Part shown: positions 1-12,577 of the stretch, piece after piece
Layout: every line of letters starts with the position of its first letter
Numbering within the stretch: position 1 is the first letter of the stretch
Assembly (NCBI GenBank): GCA_030686995.1
Contig: CM060680.1
Coordinates: 80,776,060-80,840,059, forward strand
DNA length: 64,000 nt
Source of the DNA: Artemisia argyi
Lineage: Eukaryota > Streptophyta > Magnoliopsida > Asterales > Asteraceae
Direction of reading: 5' to 3'
Notes under the pieces: model-generated
Databases searched by the model: none
The model's input: the letters and a program-made list of their open reading frames with translations, nothing else
Told to the model about the DNA's origin: nothing
Made by a program: the position numbers and the translations under genes

Positions 1-1231
1 ATTAATTAATTAAAACTATTTAAAAAGTAATTTAAATCTAATATAAATTAATTAAAAATGATAAAGATTACAAATTAACCTAAAAATTTTCAAAACTAAT
101 TTCTAAACCTTAAAATGAACTTGAAGAAAGTATAAAAATTAAAAAGAAATATTTTTGTCTTTTTATTGATTTTCTATTAATTAAAAACTAATTATAGCAA
201 TTAAACTATTTAAAATATTTTAAATTACTAATACTACCAAAATGACTTAGAAAATTATAGAAAAATTTATAAAACTAATTAACCATCACAGGAATTCTAG
301 AAAAATATAAAAAGTTTCTAAAATTATTATTAGACTATTTTACTAATTATTTACTTAATTATTAATTTAAATCTAATTTAACTAAATTAAATAAGAAAAT
401 TGGAAAATGAACAGTAGAATTTAAAATTCTATTTTCTAAAAGTCTTAACTAATTTATAAAACTTAGAAAAAATATAAAAACCTACTGTTGTTAATTAAAA
501 TTTAAGAAAACTATTTAATTACTAATATTGCTTAATTAATTAATTAAACTATTTTTAATTCTAATAATTATTAAACTAAAAGAGAAAAATCTAATAAAAT
601 TATTACAAATACTTTAAAGTGACAGGAAATTAGTAAAATTATGAAAATGGTGAAGTGCTTATTAGTTTCTAATCTTAAAAGATGATTCGGAGTAATGTGG
701 ATATCTAATTTAGAAAATTCTAAGAAAAATTTCCAGGTGCAACGGCGGAACCCAGTGAATACATGTGCGGAACCCTTGATTGGGATCCGCCATATCCGTT
801 GGGCTAACCTGGGTTTACCCAGAAATTACCTTGGCGGAACCCTGATTTTGGTTCCGCCATTTCCGCCGATGCCCAGAATGTAGACAGAGCGTATTTTTCA
901 AGATCAAGACGAAATCAAAAAATTTCAAAAACTCTTGGGACATAAATTGAAGGTCATATCTGGTTAGGAAATGCAAAAAAATGAATATGAAAACACTCTT
1001 ACCGTTAGACTTTGACGGGGGGCTAGCGAATTTCACTATTTGTAGTGAAAATTTTCATACAATAGAAAATTTGTCAGCATGCCAAATGTTGTCTTCCTGC
1101 ATCAAAGTTAGTACCAACATGTCCTAAACATACACAAGTATCCATACAAATACATAAATCCATAGTGCATATTGTTTAAGTAGCCAAATTGTTCAAAACA
1201 CATCTAGTGCCAAACACTCCTATCCATGCTC
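1..1231 (-). other. 3' noncoding part of the copia element, AT-rich
   Basis: No coding sequence is visible. Positions 1-700 are strongly AT-rich with many TTAATTAA-like words; 740-870 is a contrasting GC-rich patch with several GGCGGAACC/GGTTCCGCC half-sites. I looked for the copia LTR known from the right side (ending TTTGTATTAACA) and do not find it, so the 3' LTR must lie left of the window or be lost. Confidence 0.5.
833..858. repeat. GGCGGAACC-N8-GGTTCCGCC inverted repeat, copy 1
   Basis: Perfect 9-bp inverted repeat (833-841 and 850-858) around an 8-nt spacer CTGATTTT. The same stem with the same spacer length but another spacer sequence recurs at 21585-21610 and 63278-63303, all in the copia element. 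Confidence 0.85.
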
Positions 1232-2056
1232 TCATTGTCTATCCAACTTCTTGTTGAGCTTTCCAAGGTACCTTCCAAAGCATTTGAACATCCCTTTGGT
1301 TTGCTTGAACTCCTCCGACTCATTGGGTATTGATGAAAGTTGAGAAAGGTATTCAAGAGGTGGGAGCCTAGAGTTGGGTAAATTTTCATCTTCACTCATT
1401 GAGGATGACGAAGAGGAAGTAGGAGGATGAGGGCGTTTCCCATGGGCCACAGAGACTCTCCTAGAACAAAGTGGTACAAAATTATGTGGAATGATGGAGT
1501 AGTCTAAGCGAAGACCTCTTGGAGTTGGATGAATGGGTGAAATGTGCCTAAAGAGACGGGTTAGAAGCATTCCATACGGCATAGCCGTTGTGCCATGCAC
1601 GGGAATGTCCGCCATCCTTTTGGCTATGTAGTAAGCCAAGTTGAAGGGTTGACGGGTTGCCATGGAATATAACATGTAGCAAAGGAAAGCATTGATATGA
1701 TCCCTATTTCCTATTGTGCAAATGATATTGGCTTTAAGGATTTCTTCCCATTTCTTGAATTGAGGCTTTAGTTCATTGTATTCCATTCCATAAGGGTCTT
1801 TGTTAACCTCATTTCCCGTGCGGGTTCTCCTAGTATCGGTGGTCCTCACAAAAAGAAAGTCACGAAGCTCATCCTTTAACACAAGAGGTGTATCATATGG
1901 ATGGATGCGGTCGGTGAGAGTGTGAAGAATTGCTAGGGAGTGTTTATCACTATAGACACATGTACCATGGTTTGGGACACCTAGAATGTGAGAAAACTCA
2001 TCAAGGGTGAAGGAGAAATCATGACTACTAACCGAGAAGTTGATTGACATGAAGCC
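1232..2056 (-). pseudogene. copia second ORF, C-terminal part (putative plant transposon protein-like)
   Basis: About 274 codons open to a stop at 1232; the first part of the gene is at 20596-20893. With element A removed, the frame joins exactly across the TSD, giving an ORF of about 375 codons. The N-terminal pattern FILEFYASV followed by FTLDEFSHILGVP resembles the 'putative plant transposon protein' domain common in plant LTR elements (recognition from memory). Further on are RDHINAFLCYMLYSMA and PYGMLLTRLFRHI, then a Ser-run (TSSSSSSMSEDE) and a basic C-terminus. I see no transmembrane segment or signal peptide, so an envelope-like role is not supported. Function unknown. The codons themselves are undamaged apart from the insertion, which suggests that A landed before much decay. 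Confidence 0.7.
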
Positions 2057-2061
2057 ATAAT

Positions 2062-4330
2062 TGTAACCTCCCATAATTTTCCCATACGATTAGTAAATAT
2101 CAATATTTGAATAAAAGGATATTACGTAAATTAAATACCATTTTTACGGGGAACAATTTTTTTTTATTATTATTATACATTACATATTATGTGAATCACT
2201 ATGACATTTATGATTGACCATTTACCTAGGAACGATGCTTACACACAACCTCGATAATCTATAAATATCGCGAATATATATTTAAAACATTTATAATTAA
2301 AATTATACGTTTCATTTAATTACCGTACACAATTTATATAATTTCGGAGCCTACGAAAATTCCCAAGATTGCTCACTAATATTTTTTAACCCCGACACGA
2401 TACCCGAAACACGCTACGTGGGCCCACAGCACCCTATGGGCCAAATAAACCCAATAGCTACCACCAAACGGACTTTTTCTTATTTCTTTCTTTTGTGTTG
2501 GGCCTGAACACCAGCGAGCCCACCAGGCCAAGCCCAGCGAGGGGTGTTTGGTTTTGTTTTAAATTATTTTGTTTTCTTTTCTTTGTTCCTGTCACGACCA
2601 AGCACACAAACCACCCTCGTTATTCATTTTCTAGACACACAACACAAACATATTATTACACAACACGAATCACAACCCAGCTAACATTCAAGAATGACAA
2701 ACCTCGTTCCTTAACTCACTCGTTTAGTCACTCAAATCTGGCCAAAGTGAAACCCTCAACTCGTATGAGCAAAATTGGTAAAAACGTGTCACAAGCCTTC
2801 TTAGCACCTCCCATGCTCCCCAATCACCACAAAACGAATCCTAAACGTCACATAATCTGTCAGGAGTGTCAGAGAATATCAGAAACTCGAACATGACACA
2901 TTCTCTTGTTGTTTTAACTCAATTGGGTACTAGGAAAGGCAACATGCAAACCATTCGATCTAACACTCCATCTCTTGTGATCTCCGCTTGTATACACTCA
3001 CTAGACTACCTATAAAACATCCTCAAACGACCTCAGTTGAAACCACACACAAAAACGAACCAAAACATCAAAAATCTATTCGAATATACGAGAAAGTGGG
3101 ACAGAAAGATTGCAAGTGATTTGAAGGCATAGGAACACGTACAAGGGTCGACTTTGCTCATCCTACATCCTTACTTGGCCACATGTCGATCCACAACCTC
3201 CATTTACACTTATTCGAGCCATATTTTAAGTTACGCCACCTTGTGAGGTGAGGTAAGAACCTTGATCCTCCTTTCTATTTTTAGACTTACGTTAGTTTAA
3301 TTTTTGCACCAACACTTACTAATTATAACTCAAGAATAATGAACACAACATATACTTTTTATTCGACCTCCTAAATGTTTAATATACTAATAATCGAGAT
3401 ATACAAAGTTTTGAACTTGATAATTACGTTTACTTAATAAAAATCACACGTTCCTAAGATAGTTTGGACCTATACGATTTTGTCTAAAAAGACTTAGAAT
3501 ATTTTTGAGTAAAACGATTTTCAGAATTGATTTTGGTCATTTACTTTGGTCTCGTAAATAATTATTTCGACACATGACCACATCCTTTTATTACTCGACC
3601 TCATTAACCACCTAGCTAGCAACCAGGAAACATAAATAACTTGACCTCATAAGCTCGTATAAGCTGTTTGCTCGAACCATTTTGAAACGACCAAATCTGT
3701 TTTCTATAAAACTAAATAAGTTAACATGGGCTTTATTAGCCCGTTAAGCTTATTTGATAAGTTGGTCATATTAGCTCTTGAGTAACATTTTTAGAACATT
3801 AAAATGAGCCCAAAGCTAGGCCCAAACCTTTCGTAAGCCCAATGGATCTCAAAACGTTAATGGACCTTAGTTAAGACTCGTTAAGGCCCATTTAGTGTAA
3901 AAAGGACTTTTTAAGCTAATAAGCAGTTTTTATAATGTAATTAAGCTATTCTGAACTTATAGAAAAAGTTAAAATGTTAAATTTCAAGTTTGGTGATTTT
4001 TGGACTAAATTTGCAAAAATTTCATAACCGAGGACTAAAACTGCCAAAATTGCAAACTTTGGATAGAAACTGTCAAATCTGAATTTATGAGTTATAAACT
4101 GTAATTATTAAAACTTAGAAGTAATAAATGTAAATATCGATACTTTTGAACCTGAAATGTGAATATATATAACTTCGGACTAACGATGAAAAGTTTATAT
4201 CGTTAAGGTTAAAACTATAACTTTTGTGAAACTTAAGAGGATTTTCTATTATATTATTTTATATATAAATTATAATAATGTTGAATATATATATGTACAT
4301 ACATTTGACGTAAAAACTTAATAAATCCAA

Positions 4331-4407
<77 letters not shown>

Positions 4408-5993
4408 GATATAAATATTCGTGTAACTATAATTAATATTTAACGATATAATGATACAATATTCTTTTCTTTTAAACTAACATCATAACACATCATCTAC
4501 ACACTTCGACTTATTCTTGATGATTTTCCATCGCACATCGATCATCGATCATTTACACTCACAGGTTATGTGTATGTATAACTTTGTTCTTGAACTTAAA
4601 GCATTTAAATGAACACGAGTTTTAATCACAACTGAATGACTAATTATCGCGATAAAACTAGATTTAGACTATCAACTAAAACATACCATATCTTTTAGGT
4701 TGTGTGTGAAGCCGTTGCCTTGCATCGTTGAGATTATGTTACTACCACTACTACTGTACTACTAAGGTGAGGCATAGCCCCTACTTTACTTGTTTTACCA
4801 TGGTTTATAAACGTTTTTGGGGGAGATACATGCTTAACTACTGTTTTTACTTTACAAGTATTCATTAACTAGATACATGACTGTATTTAATATAAACTTT
4901 ACTAGTTTACACATTTTTATATCTCATAAGGGGATACATGCTATAAACATGATTACAAGTGATTTTTCAACGATATGCTATATTTGATCTCTATTGCCTA
5001 AGTTTCCTATTACCAAAAGTCCCTTGATCATGCGCCTTAATCACTTGCAGGGTGAACGTAAATAATTGTGGATAGATCTATTAGGGATTGACAATCCCCA
5101 TTTGGTCGCTAGAGGAAAGCCACCAAATGCACTTTATTTGATTTCATAGGTTACTGGTAAATACCTATCTTGAGGGCCACTGTTTTACATCATTATTATG
5201 GATAATTTTGATGCCTGTTAATTGTTGAGTGTCATGAGCTTAGGGCAATAGAACGGTAATAATGCAGCACTACAATGACTGATGTTAAGGGCGTACAATG
5301 CTGTAGCCCACTGTTTTATTAAACTATGAGACTGTGCTCACTATATAGCAGGAAAAACTACTAATAATTGGCAAATGAACTACTATTTTGGGGTTGACCC
5401 GATTAAGTCAAACAAACTAATATTTTGGTGTTGTCCTAATTAGGACAAACGAAATACTATTTTGGTGTTGACCCGGTGAAGGGCAAACCAACGGATTAAT
5501 TTGTATTGAATTGATAAGGAAATCACTCATTTTCTAATGAACGATTTAAACTATGAACACTATGGATTTTCTCACACTTAAATTGGATAATAAACTCTTA
5601 TTATAAACACTGTGGACTTATAAACTCTTTTGATTTTGGAAATCGATATTCGAAACTATAAACTCTATGAACTCACCAACCTTTGTGTTGACACTTTTAG
5701 CATGTGTTTATTTCAGGTAACTAAACAAGAAGGAACTTGAAGGTACGGAGTGGGCTTGTAACCCGGCATGGGCTTAAATAAACATTTTGACACATTTCAA
5801 ATAAACTTGTTGTTTAAACTACGAAACATCTTGATATCTCGAATATTTGATATTTTGAATAAATTAAACTTCAAAGCGTCACTTTTGTGTCGTTTTCTAT
5901 GATTGTGACAAAGATCCTCGAAGTAACACCCAAAAAGTCTTCCGCTGACATTTTTAAGTCTTCCGCTGACGTGATGATTTTGGGGGTGTTACA
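2062..5993 (+). repeat. Element A 5' LTR (3.9 kb)
   Basis: Direct repeat of 9898-11552 plus 18286-20590, with scattered substitutions. TG...CA ends. Near the 3' end AAGTCTTCCGCTGAC occurs twice (5935-5949, 5956-5970), followed by TTTTGGGGGTGTTACA. Contains an (AT)n block at 4333-4406. The short open frames inside (for example 2495-2896) recur in the other LTR and have no recognisable product. Confidence 0.93.
4333..4406. repeat. (AT)n microsatellite in A 5' LTR
   Basis: About 37 AT units; the partner LTR has about 48 units at the equivalent place (18910-19005). Confidence 0.95.
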
Positions 5994-5996
5994 GAT

Positions 5997-6009
5997 TGGC
6001 ATCAGAGCT
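5997..6009 (+). other. Element A primer binding site (tRNA-iMet type)
   Basis: TGGCATCAGAGCT three bases after the LTR end. It matches the usual plant iMet primer site TGGTATCAGAGC with one change and fixes the + orientation of A. Confidence 0.85.
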
Positions 6010-7180
6010 ACAGTTATAGAGAACCAAGTGTTTTGAACATTGGACTATAACTTCACTTTTAAAACGGATCACTTTTACAAAATACCACCTTATGCCCTCC
6101 GTGCCTACGCATTTCCAACATCTGGTAGAGACATTACTTTTACATGATTTCTTATATATGTTAACATGTTATGATTATGCTAATGACATATATTTACTAA
6201 TCGGGATTATTACAAATACCATGCCTTCATATTCCCACCCTATTGTCTTGTCATCGGATTTATAGGCTTCCCCTTCAACATCACCTGATCCAATTCACCG
6301 AAATAGGAAAATTCGACAACTTCAGCCGTATGAAGCAAATTCTTCTTATATCACTACCAGCTCTTGTCATACCACCACTGGAATCAGTTGTGCCACCACC
6401 ACTTACACCACCTGTGCTATCACCATCACCACCTACTATCTTCTACCAATAGATCCATGAACTTCTTACTAGAGCAGTACTATAGGCAATTTTGAATGCA
6501 CATCTTTTGTTCGACAAATTTGATCGGCATTTCGTGCCATATAAGCATATCTTCACTAAAAAGTCATTAGGGTTGCTTTTACCCATGCCAGGAATAGAAA
6601 CAAGTCCAGTCCATCCTCTTCCCCTGAATAGGCTGTGTCCCCTACATTCGCTTCGCCCTCCGCAACTGCGCAAAGATTTTGATCCCCCGTTTAGTGAGTC
6701 GTGAAAGCACCTGCCTTATGTTTGGACGTATTGATTTTAGTAAAAAGCCAAATAGAGAGTTTTGCGTGTGCCTGCTATAGTAAGAGTAAAGGAAAAGCTT
6801 GAAAAGCATACTTGCTTTAAGAACGGAAAGAGATTCCTTCAGCGGTTCAACCTTACATCCACATAGGAGTTATTTGCGTAGAAAAACCCCAAATAGTCCT
6901 CTTAGTATCAAAGCCTTCTTTTAACCTGTCAAGAAACATAATTAAACTGAAAGACTTTAGACCTCCCACCAGAACAAAAGCTGAAGTTCAGCAACCTTCT
7001 CTACGTCTATCACTTTTATCCGAAACCCCTATTGTTAAATATTTGTTGCAGACAAAATCTTTGTCTAAATGGGTAAGTTACCCCACAGATTGTCACGAAA
7101 CAATAGAATGTGAACAATAATTATTTTCCAAACACAATAGAATAACAATCTTCAATGAAATTGTTTCTCAAGTCAAGACA
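6010..7180 (+). other. Element A leader, no gene recognised
   Basis: Between the primer site and the first pol/gag relics. Several short open frames (6243-6452, 6492-6704), rich in Pro/Leu, are interrupted and unrecognised; they may be remnants of the 5' part of a gypsy ORF. Confidence 0.5.
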
Positions 7181-7185
7181 ACGCC

Positions 7186-7310
7186 ACTAGTTAGAGCTAC
7201 TCAACAATTATGACTGTGAGAACGTTATCACCCAAGAAAAGCTAATGTAGTAGCAGATACATTAAGCTAGAAAGAACAATTAAAACCACTCAGGATTAGA
7301 TCATTAGGAA
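7186..7310 (+). pseudogene. Ty3/gypsy RNase H C-terminal relic, out of order
   Basis: Translated with one frameshift, this stretch gives LELLNNYDCE followed by RYHPRKANVVADTLS and KEQLKPLRIRSL. That corresponds to the conserved end of the gypsy RNase H domain (family form YDCEIRYHPGKANVVADALSR). There is a stop where an Arg is expected. It lies upstream of gag, whereas pol normally follows gag, so the interior of A is rearranged. Confidence 0.7.
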
Positions 7311-7345
7311 TAACTATTTATTCGCCCCTTCATCACACTATACCC

Positions 7346-7744
7346 TTGTTGGCAGATAGACTTGTCCGACATGAGAATCGAATCAATACTATTACCGACA
7401 CCCTCAACGACTTTCTTCGTGAACACGTCGAGACTCTTACAGATAAGATTGAGAACTTCGTAATTGGCCAGTTAGCTATAAAGGCTGTATTTGAACAGAT
7501 GGATACTCAGTTTTGGGAATCAATGGAGTTTATAGGAGCATTGTGTGGAGCCAACACTTCAACAGAAATAATGATGCGAGCCCTGGACCGTGATATTGAG
7601 AGGATTGACATGGAAATGTGTATCTTAGGCAAGCCTTACAAGAATCCCTAGCTAGGGAAAGAGCAAGAGATCAAACCATCAAAACTATAACCACTGCCAT
7701 TCATGAACTCCAAAACCGTATGGACAAAACCGTAGGAAAACCAT
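7346..7744 (+). pseudogene. gag N-terminal coiled-coil-like segment
   Basis: 101 codons open from ATG 7346 to 7651; after a shift near 7630 a second frame continues (ARERARDQTIKTITTAIHEL) to a stop at about 7744. The composition (repeated charged/Leu/Ile spacing, RHENRINTITDTLNDFL) suggests a helical coiled coil, as found ahead of the gag core in Asteraceae Ty3 elements I know. Probably the 5' part of the gag at 8078, separated by stops. Confidence 0.5.
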
Positions 7745-8011
7745 GAATCTAAAACTTGTCAGCTTAACAAACCAATGTTCTATTAATAAGGAATCTTGTC
7801 ATATGATGTTTTGTAAACATTCAAACAAGTATTAATAAATGTTGTAATGACATCGATTTATGTTTGTCCTTCCGACATGCTGTGACACATCTTAATTTAA
7901 ATTTCTCATTGACTAAGTTGTTATGATTATAACCTATTCTTGGTTGTATAAGAAGTATTCTAACTTAACATGGTCATTATGAAATTCTAAAACATACGCC
8001 TTTCTTCCGTT

Positions 8012-9142
8012 AATAATAGCAACATAGCTAGAACTAGAAGAACAAACACAACCACTACGCCAACAAACCCCGAAGTTATGACCCCAGCAGCGATACAGCA
8101 AGCAATTGTTGATAGTGTCAATACCGTCTTAACCGAACAAGCCCGCCAAAGAGATACTGGCACACAAATAACTGGAAACGCGACACCCGCACCTCGTTAC
8201 TACACCTATAAGGACTTTATAGCATGCCAACCCACATACTTCAAAGGTACCGAAGGAATATCCGAATTAGCCCAATGGTTTGAGCGATGTGAAACGATCT
8301 TCTAAAGAAGTAGATGCCCAGAAAACAACAAAGTTAGCTTCGCAACGAAAACTCTAGTGCAAGATGCCCTATCTTGGTGGAATGCTATTGTTCAGACTCT
8401 AGGAGCAACGATAGCATATCAACTCTCATGGACTGAATTCAAGACCAAGATATTAAAAAACTATTGTTCTCGTTCGGAATTGAGGAAGCTTGAGGATGAG
8501 TTCTATGTGTTGGTAGTAAAGGGAATCGATCTGAGAACTTACAACCGAAGATTTCAGGAACTTAAGATACTATGCCCATCGATGGTGCCTGACCCTTGAG
8601 AAAACCTTGGAGAAGTACGTCGAAGGACTCCCTAGGAGCATCGAAGGAGATGTCACCTCATCAAACCCGCCAACCCTGGAAGCAGCAATGAAACTTGCTC
8701 AGAGGCTATTAGACCAAGAGGTAAAATGCAATGAGCTTAAGAGGAAACTCGATAATAAAAGAATCACCCATCACCACGACAACAACCATCATAGCAACAC
8801 CAGCAATCACCGCAACAACAACAACAACAACAAACCTCGCAACAACAACAACAACGTAAAATGGAAAAATAACCAGGGAGGTTATAATAACAACCAAAAC
8901 CATAACGCTAATCGCCATCAACAACAGAATAGGAAACAAGGGGCTGCAATAAGATATGTGGCAACATAAGCACAAGGCAAAGGTTATGCGGGGACCCAAC
9001 CACTATGTAATCGATGTAAGTATCATCACTCGAGTCCTTGCCCTGCTAAGTGCTACAACTGTCAAAAACCGGGACACCTTGCCAGGGACTGTAAAGGCCA
9101 AACTATGATTACATGTTTTGGATGTGGAGAGCAAGGACACTA

Positions 9143-9190
<48 letters not shown>

Positions 9191-9290
9191 AATGTCCCCA
9201 AAACCAACGTCAACAAATCGAAGTCGCTCGTGGGAGAGCGTATATGCTAGAAGCTCACCAGGGTCTCAACCACGCAACAGACTGATGAAG
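8012..9290 (+). pseudogene. Ty3/gypsy gag (capsid/nucleocapsid), broken
   Basis: Capsid part from about 8078: YFKGTEGISELAQWFERCE and DALSWWNAIVQTLG are typical of the retrotransposon gag domain; then FKTKILKNYCSRSELRKLED and KYVEGLPRSIEGDVTSS. A long Asn/His-rich linker follows (8730-8930). Two zinc knuckles end it: [14 protein letters not shown] (about 9052-9093) is intact, while the second ([10 protein letters not shown]...) is split by 45 A residues before its last Cys. Lesions: a stop at 8303, a stop and frameshift near 8598, a stop at 8967, and a +1 shift caused by the A-run. After the run the original frame reads [17 protein letters not shown] and then two stops (about 9290). Dead copy. 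Confidence 0.9.
9144..9188. repeat. 45-nt poly(A) run inside gag
   Basis: Lies between the His and the last Cys of the second gag zinc knuckle, where two or three Lys/Gln codons are expected. Its length shifts the downstream frame by one. Confidence 0.95.
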
Positions 9291-9897
9291 TTTAGAATTT
9301 AACCATCCAAATTTCCTTAAGCACTTTGTGGTATTAAGTGATGTCACCTTTAAGTGTTCGTCTTTCTCACGACTTAGGTCTACTTTCTGTTCAATAAGCG
9401 ACTCGCTGTGATATTTCCTCATCGATTGTGCTATCTAGTTCTTCCTAAATTCCATATTATCCACTCCTTATACTCTAGCTATCATTTCATTTGTGGCATG
9501 GCCAAAATCCATTTCAACACCAAACTGACGAACTATTTTAGTATTGACTAAGTTAGGGAAATCACTCATACTTTGATTTAGGAAATCAACCGTTTAACTT
9601 GTAAACTCAACGAACCAACAACTAGACCGGACATCATACGAGTCGATTTAGTCCAAGCATTGCATTATTACTCGTAAATTATACATAGCCTGATCACCTA
9701 TGTCTAATTTAGGAAGAATCATGCAATGAAGGGAACAATGATCTCTGAGGTGTAAGTAAATTATACTTGAGATATAGGATTTCTAAGGAACACGAAGACC
9801 AGATTCAGACCAAGTACCCACACCTTTTCCCTAGACACCCGTGGCAACTATCTTAGACTAGAATTCCGGGACGGAATTCCCTGTAAGAGGTAGGTAA
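9291..9897 (+). pseudogene. Element A deleted pol; C-terminal tip and 3' end signal remain
   Basis: Most of this stretch has no recognisable protein. Near 9776-9835 the frame reads EHEDQIQTKYPHLFP, matching the usual C-terminal end of Tekay-type pol (EREDQ...KYPHLF). It is followed by a GGGACGGAATTCCCTG stretch (family: CGGGACGAAATTC) and a purine-rich tract (GTAAGAGGTAGGTA) before the 3' LTR. So protease to integrase was deleted, but the 3' end is intact. Confidence 0.65.
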
Positions 9898-11552
9898 TGT
9901 AACCTCCCGTAATTTTCCCATACGATTAGTAAATATCAATATTTGAATAAAAGGATATTACGTAAATTAAATACCGTTTTTACGGGGAACAAATTTTTTT
10001 TTTTAATTATTATTATACATTACATATTAGGTGAATCACTACGACATTTATGATTGACCATTTACCTAGGAACGATGCTTACACACAACCTCGAAATCTA
10101 TAAATATCGCGAATATATATTCAAAACATTTATAATTAAAATTATACGTTTCATTTAATTACCGTACACAATTTATATAATTCCGGAGCCTACAAAAATT
10201 CCCGAGATTGCTCACTAATATTTTTGAACCCCGACACGATACCCGAAACACGCTACATGGGCCCACAGCACCCTATGGGCCAAATAAACCCAACAGCTAC
10301 CACCAAATGGACTTTTTCTTATTTCTTTCTTTTGTGTTGGGCCTGAACACCAGCGAGCCCACCAGGCCAAGCCCAGCGAGGGGTGTTTGGTTTTGTTTTA
10401 AATTATTTTGTTTTCTTTTCTTTGTTCCTGTCGCGACCAAGCACACAAACCACCCTCGTTATTCATTTTCTCGACACACAACACCAACATATTATTACAC
10501 AACATGAATCACAACCCAGCTAACATTCAAGAATGACAAACCTCGTTCCTTAACTCACTCGTTTAGTCACTCAAATCTGGCCAAAGTGAAACCCTCAACT
10601 CGTATGAGCAAAATTGGTAAAAACGTGTCACAAGCCTTCTTAGCACCTCCCATGCTCCTCAATCACCACAAAACGAATCCTAAACGTCACATAATCTGTC
10701 AGGAGTGTCTGAGAATATCAGAAACTCGAACATGACACATTCTCTTGTTGTTTTAACTCGATTGGGTACCAGGAAAGGCAACATGCAAACCATTCGATCT
10801 AACACTCCATCTCTTGTGATCTCCGCTTGTATACACTCACTAGACTACCTATAAAACATCCTCAAACGACCTCAGTTGAAAACACACACAAAAACGAACC
10901 AAAACATCAAAAATCTATTCGAATATACGAGAAAGTGGGACAGAAAGATTGCAAGTGATTCGAAGGCATAGGAACACGTACAATAGTCGACTTTGCTCAT
11001 CCTACATCCTTACTTGGCCACAAGTCGATCCACAACCTCCATTTACACTTATTCGATCCATATTTTAAGTTACGCCACCTTGTGAGGTGAGGTAAGAACC
11101 TTGATACTCCTTTCTATTTTTAGACTTACGTTAGTTTAATTTTTGCACCAACACTTACTAATTATAACTCAAGAATAATGAACACAACATATACTTTTTA
11201 TTCGACCTCCTAAATGTTTAATATACTGATAATCGAGATATACAAAGTTTTGAACTTGATAATTACGTTTACTTAATAAAAATCACACGTTCCTAAGATA
11301 GTTTGGACCTATACGATTTTGTCTAAAAAGACTTAGAATATTTTTGAGTAAAACTATTTTCAGAATTTATTTTGGTCATTTACTTTGGTCTCGTAAATAA
11401 TTATTTTGACACATGACCACATCCTTTTATTACTCGACCTCATTAACCACCTAGCTAGCAACCAGGAAACATAAATAACTTGACCTCATAAGCTCGTATA
11501 AGCTGTTTGCTCGACTCATTTTGAAACGACGAAATCTGTTTTCTATAAAACT
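9898..11552 (+). repeat. Element A 3' LTR, first part
   Basis: Matches 2062-3715 nearly base for base. Interrupted at 11553 by element B, directly after CTATAAAACT; the LTR continues at 18286. Confidence 0.93.
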
Positions 11553-12543
11553 TGATGCGTAGGGATTGCACCAGGCTTTACCTTTCGAGAAGCTTACAAC
11601 CCCCACCAGGCAGTGTACCTGATCGATGTAGTATAGTATAATGACAAGTACCGGGGGATTGATCGTTCAGCTAGGAATAATGTCGCTAGGATTAGAAAAC
11701 CTAAAGACTAGGTCTAGAGATGAGGGATGATTCGTTTTGTATTTTTTTAGTTTTTTTTAAAAGCAAATAAAAATATCGGGATTGAAGGAGTTTGGGCGAA
11801 ATTAGTTGCTAGTCAACTAACCCAATACTAAAGGTGCAATCAAAATAAAATACTGAAAATGAAAATAAACTAAATTATACTAAAGTTGTGAGCAATATGT
11901 GGTAGAATTGTGTTTACTTAGATTTCACTACTCCCTAGATATCTTTTACACGTTAATTACTTGTTATAGTTGCGTGGATGACGGATTGTATTCCTTAATA
12001 CCATTCATGGGGTGGCGTACTTACTTCCCCAATCCTATGAGCGCCTACTTCACTCCTATGTCGAGCCGGCTAAGAAGCTCCTAACATGGGATCACTAGAA
12101 TTTGCTCATGCATTAAATACAACCAATAAAACCTAGTACACATCGGTTCATGTTTCCTAAGACGTTCAAGCATGTTACACAATGGAGATCTGCCAGTTTT
12201 CTTAAGCCTAACATTGAAATCATTCATCCATTACAACCATAAACAAGTAATCAACATATAATTAACATCTAGGTTTCATTACATCTAAGCAAACACAAGA
12301 TAGATCTAGCCTAGCATGTTGAAATCAAGACAAGCATAAGATATATTCAAACAACACCTAGACATATTGAATGAATTAAGAGAAGACTTATCTCAATTGA
12401 ACATGAAAGGATTCAAGGGGTGAAAACCCTTGAAAATACTGTAAAATATGACCTAGGGTTTACAAAGTTCGGCCCTAGTTTTCTCCACACAAGTTCCTCT
12501 TTAATGAATGAAAAATAGAAAACTATATATAGATTTTGATAGG

Positions 12544-12577
12544 TGACGGCGTCAAGAACAAAAGTCTGACGCCGTCA
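12544..12577. repeat. TGACGGCGTCA/TGACGCCGTCA inverted repeat
   Basis: 11-bp perfect inverted repeat (12544-12554, 12567-12577) with a 12-nt spacer. More copies of the word at 12620-12630 and 13041-13051, degenerate ones at 12940-13030, and two in the interior of B (15274-15284, 15297-15307). The right LTR carries the equivalent set from 17865. Each word is TGACG facing CGTCA across one base. Confidence 0.85.

Noticed and set aside
2495..2896. 133-codon frame in A 5' LTR
   Set aside because: The partner LTR (10208-10507) has it broken by a stop; no recognisable protein.
8709..8999. Val/Ile-rich - strand frame
   Set aside because: Antisense shadow of the Asn/His-rich gag linker.
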